Shown: positions 62,587 through 64,000 of the stretch, one piece after another | How the letters are laid out: each line of letters begins with the position of its first letter | How positions within the stretch are numbered: the first letter of the stretch is position 1 | Translations under genes and position numbers: made by a program | The notes under the pieces: generated by a model | What the model was told of the DNA's origin: nothing | Seen by the model: the letters and a program-made list of their open reading frames with translations, nothing else | Databases searched by the model: none | Origin: Brevibacillus antibioticus | GTDB lineage: Bacteria; Bacillota; Bacilli; Brevibacillales; Brevibacillaceae | Assembly: GCF_005217615.1 (NCBI RefSeq) | Contig: NZ_SZNK01000001.1 | Coordinates: forward strand, 2,499,501 to 2,563,500 | Direction: 5' to 3' | Length of the DNA: 64,000 nt

Positions 62587-64000
62587 TTAAACTTCAAAAA
62601 TGGATGGACCTGCGTTGAAATAACGTGCTTCAGGGTGAGCAAATACCATTGCTGATACGGAAGCTTCTGGCTCCATCATGAAGCCCTCTGTCAGCTGAAC
62701 GCCGATATCCTCTGGACGCAGTAGACGGAACAACTGTGCCTGATCCTCTAAGTTCGGGCAAGCAGGATAACCGAAGGAGACACGAATACCCTGATATCTA
62801 GCACCGAAGCGCTCCAGCATCGTCATCTCAACTGGGTCCGGGATGCCCCACACGTCGCGCATGACGTGGTGAATTCGCTCAGCAAATGCCTCTGCCAGCT
62901 CCAATGCCAAGGCTTGGAGGACATGAGAGCGCAAGTAGTCGCCACGCTCTTTTAGCTCTGTAGATTTTTCGCGAATCCCTCCCCCAGCCGTTACCGTCAG
63001 GAATCCGACATAATCCATTTCCTTGCTCTCCACTGGTCGCAAAAAGTCGGACAGGCAAAGATGAGGTTCTTCCGGCTGACGCGGGAACGTAAAGCGCTCT
63101 AGTAGCTTGCTGTGGTCTTTTGGATCATAGACCAAAATATCATTGCCATCTGACTGTGCCGGGAAGAACTGATACACACCGTGTGTCGTAATGGTTCCTT
63201 TTTGCTTCGCTTCATTTAATAGCTCTTCCACAATGCCGTACAGTTCCAGTACCTTCTCGTCGCCTTCCTCTATCAATCTATCTACATTTCCGCGAACACC
63301 GAGGTGTTTTCCGAGAAGCATCCGCAGGTTCAAATACGGTTGCAGATGGCTGAGCGGGTATTGTCGCAGGACATGCCGTTCACAATCTGGCGGCAGATGG
63401 ATCGGAACGATTCTGCTGATCGCTGAGCGAGCTGGCAAAGTTGCTTTTTTCTCCTCGACAACAGGCTGAGCCGTTGCGACTGCTTCCAGTAGATGCTGCT
63501 GTTCCTCTACCAAACGATCACGTTCATCCGGATTTTGCAGACGATTCACGAGATCCAGACCATCCATGGCATCTTTTGCATATAAAACAATTCCGCGGTA
63601 TTCCGGTGCGATCCGGTTCGATGTGAACTTGCGCGTCAACGCCGCGCCGCCAACCATCATCGGAATATCAATGCCTGCATCACGCAGGTCTTGTGCAGTA
63701 ATGACCATTTGCTGCGCGGATTTGACCAAGAGTCCAGACAGACCGATGGCATCCGGCTTTTCTTCTCTGCATGCGACAATCAGTTGCTCTGGCGGTACCT
63801 TGATCCCCAGATTCACGACATTGTAGCCGTTGTTTGACAAAATAATTTCCACGAGGTTTTTTCCGATGTCGTGTACATCGCCCTTGACTGTCGCCAACAA
63901 GATTTTCCCCTTGGCAGCGGCATCGCTTTTTTCCATGAACGGCTCTAAAAACGATACGGATGCCTTCATGACTTCCGCACTTTGCAATACTTCTGCCACG
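62587..64000 (-). CDS. metH: Cobalamin-dependent methionine synthase, C-terminal part (partial)
   Basis: The frame enters from the window edge. It contains the end of the cap domain, the B12-binding domain (KGDVHDIGKNLVEIILSNNGYNVVNLG, with the cobalt-ligand His in DVHDIG) and the reactivation domain (MRDVWGIPDPVEMTMLERFGARYQGIRVSFGYPACPNLEDQ, with the SAM motif RxxxGYPACP). The homocysteine and folate domains and any leader riboswitch lie outside. It is first of the pair with yitJ. Confidence 0.94.
   Translation of the reverse strand, partial: VAEVLQSAEVMKASVSFLEPFMEKSDAAAKGKILLATVKGDVHDIGKNLVEIILSNNGYNVVNLGIKVPPEQLIVACREEKPDAIGLSGLLVKSAQQMVITAQDLRDAGIDIPMMVGGAALTRKFTSNRIAPEYRGIVLYAKDAMDGLDLVNRLQNPDERDRLVEEQQHLLEAVATAQPVVEEKKATLPARSAISRIVPIHLPPDCERHVLRQYPLSHLQPYLNLRMLLGKHLGVRGNVDRLIEEGDEKVLELYGIVEELLNEAKQKGTITTHGVYQFFPAQSDGNDILVYDPKDHSKLLERFTFPRQPEEPHLCLSDFLRPVESKEMDYVGFLTVTAGGGIREKSTELKERGDYLRSHVLQALALELAEAFAERIHHVMRDVWGIPDPVEMTMLERFGARYQGIRVSFGYPACPNLEDQAQLFRLLRPEDIGVQLTEGFMMEPEASVSAMVFAHPEARYFNAGPSIFEV

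Overview
The window looks like chromosome of an aerobic, endospore-forming member of the Bacillales. Spore coat genes (cotJ), a SleB cortex hydrolase, Sda, a SpoVIF-like protein and YjcZ-like peptides, T-box leaders, Fur boxes, sigma-54/RocR arginine catabolism and strong GGAGG ribosome binding sites with frequent GTG/TTG starts fit Brevibacillus or a close relative. The genus is inferred from protein resemblance recalled from memory and was not tested. I see no rRNA, tRNA, prophage, transposase or CRISPR array; nearly all of it reads as ordinary core chromosome.

Layout. 1-9.6 kb (mostly minus): the start of cotJC with cotJB and cotJA, a membrane-anchored cupredoxin, a three-gene signalling operon (chemoreceptor, then PAS-GGDEF-EAL, then MHYT-PAS-GGDEF-EAL), a nuclease lipoprotein and a 34-residue membrane peptide. 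9.7-19.5 kb: a MerR-methyltransferase fusion, a CBS protein, a YugN-like protein, an FtsW/RodA/SpoVE protein, an Asp23 protein, a pyruvate-oxidase-like ThDP enzyme, SleB, a Ca2+/H+ exchanger and an NSS transporter preceded by two complete T-box leaders in series. 19.5-24.8 kb: YlaN, an AbgT transporter / PatB lyase / glutaminase series, and sda (too short for routine gene calling) behind a group of DnaA boxes. 25-29.8 kb: rocD, rocR and rocE with two sigma-54 promoters; the 546 bases between rocR and rocE hold a long fold-back structure that may be an RNA gene. 29.8-44.8 kb: mixed housekeeping genes (MFS/LysR pair, PAP2 phosphatase, YqxD, subtilase, spoVIF-like, YczE-like, RNase Z, a YtlACD-like ABC transporter, TPR protein, YneK-like, DUF502, sulfurtransferase). 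44.8-50 kb: a Fur-controlled siderophore locus with an AraC regulator carrying its own binding-protein domain, two lipoprotein receptors and an esterase, but no permease or ATPase. 50-64 kb: MFS and XRE-cupin divergent pair, M24 peptidase, acetyltransferase, phosphatase, RF3, M32 carboxypeptidase, short-chain dehydrogenase, Mug glycosylase, CotS-like kinase, and a metH-yitJ methionine pair cut by the window edge.

How the genes work together. The clearest circuits are: arginine/ornithine use (RocR with RpoN driving rocD and probably rocE); coupling of replication state to sporulation onset (DnaA boxes before sda); iron sensing and siderophore uptake/hydrolysis (three Fur boxes and the Btr-like regulator); amino-acid-starvation control of an NSS transporter by tandem T-boxes whose likely specifier is UUC (Phe); and a chemoreceptor co-transcribed with two cyclic-di-GMP enzymes.
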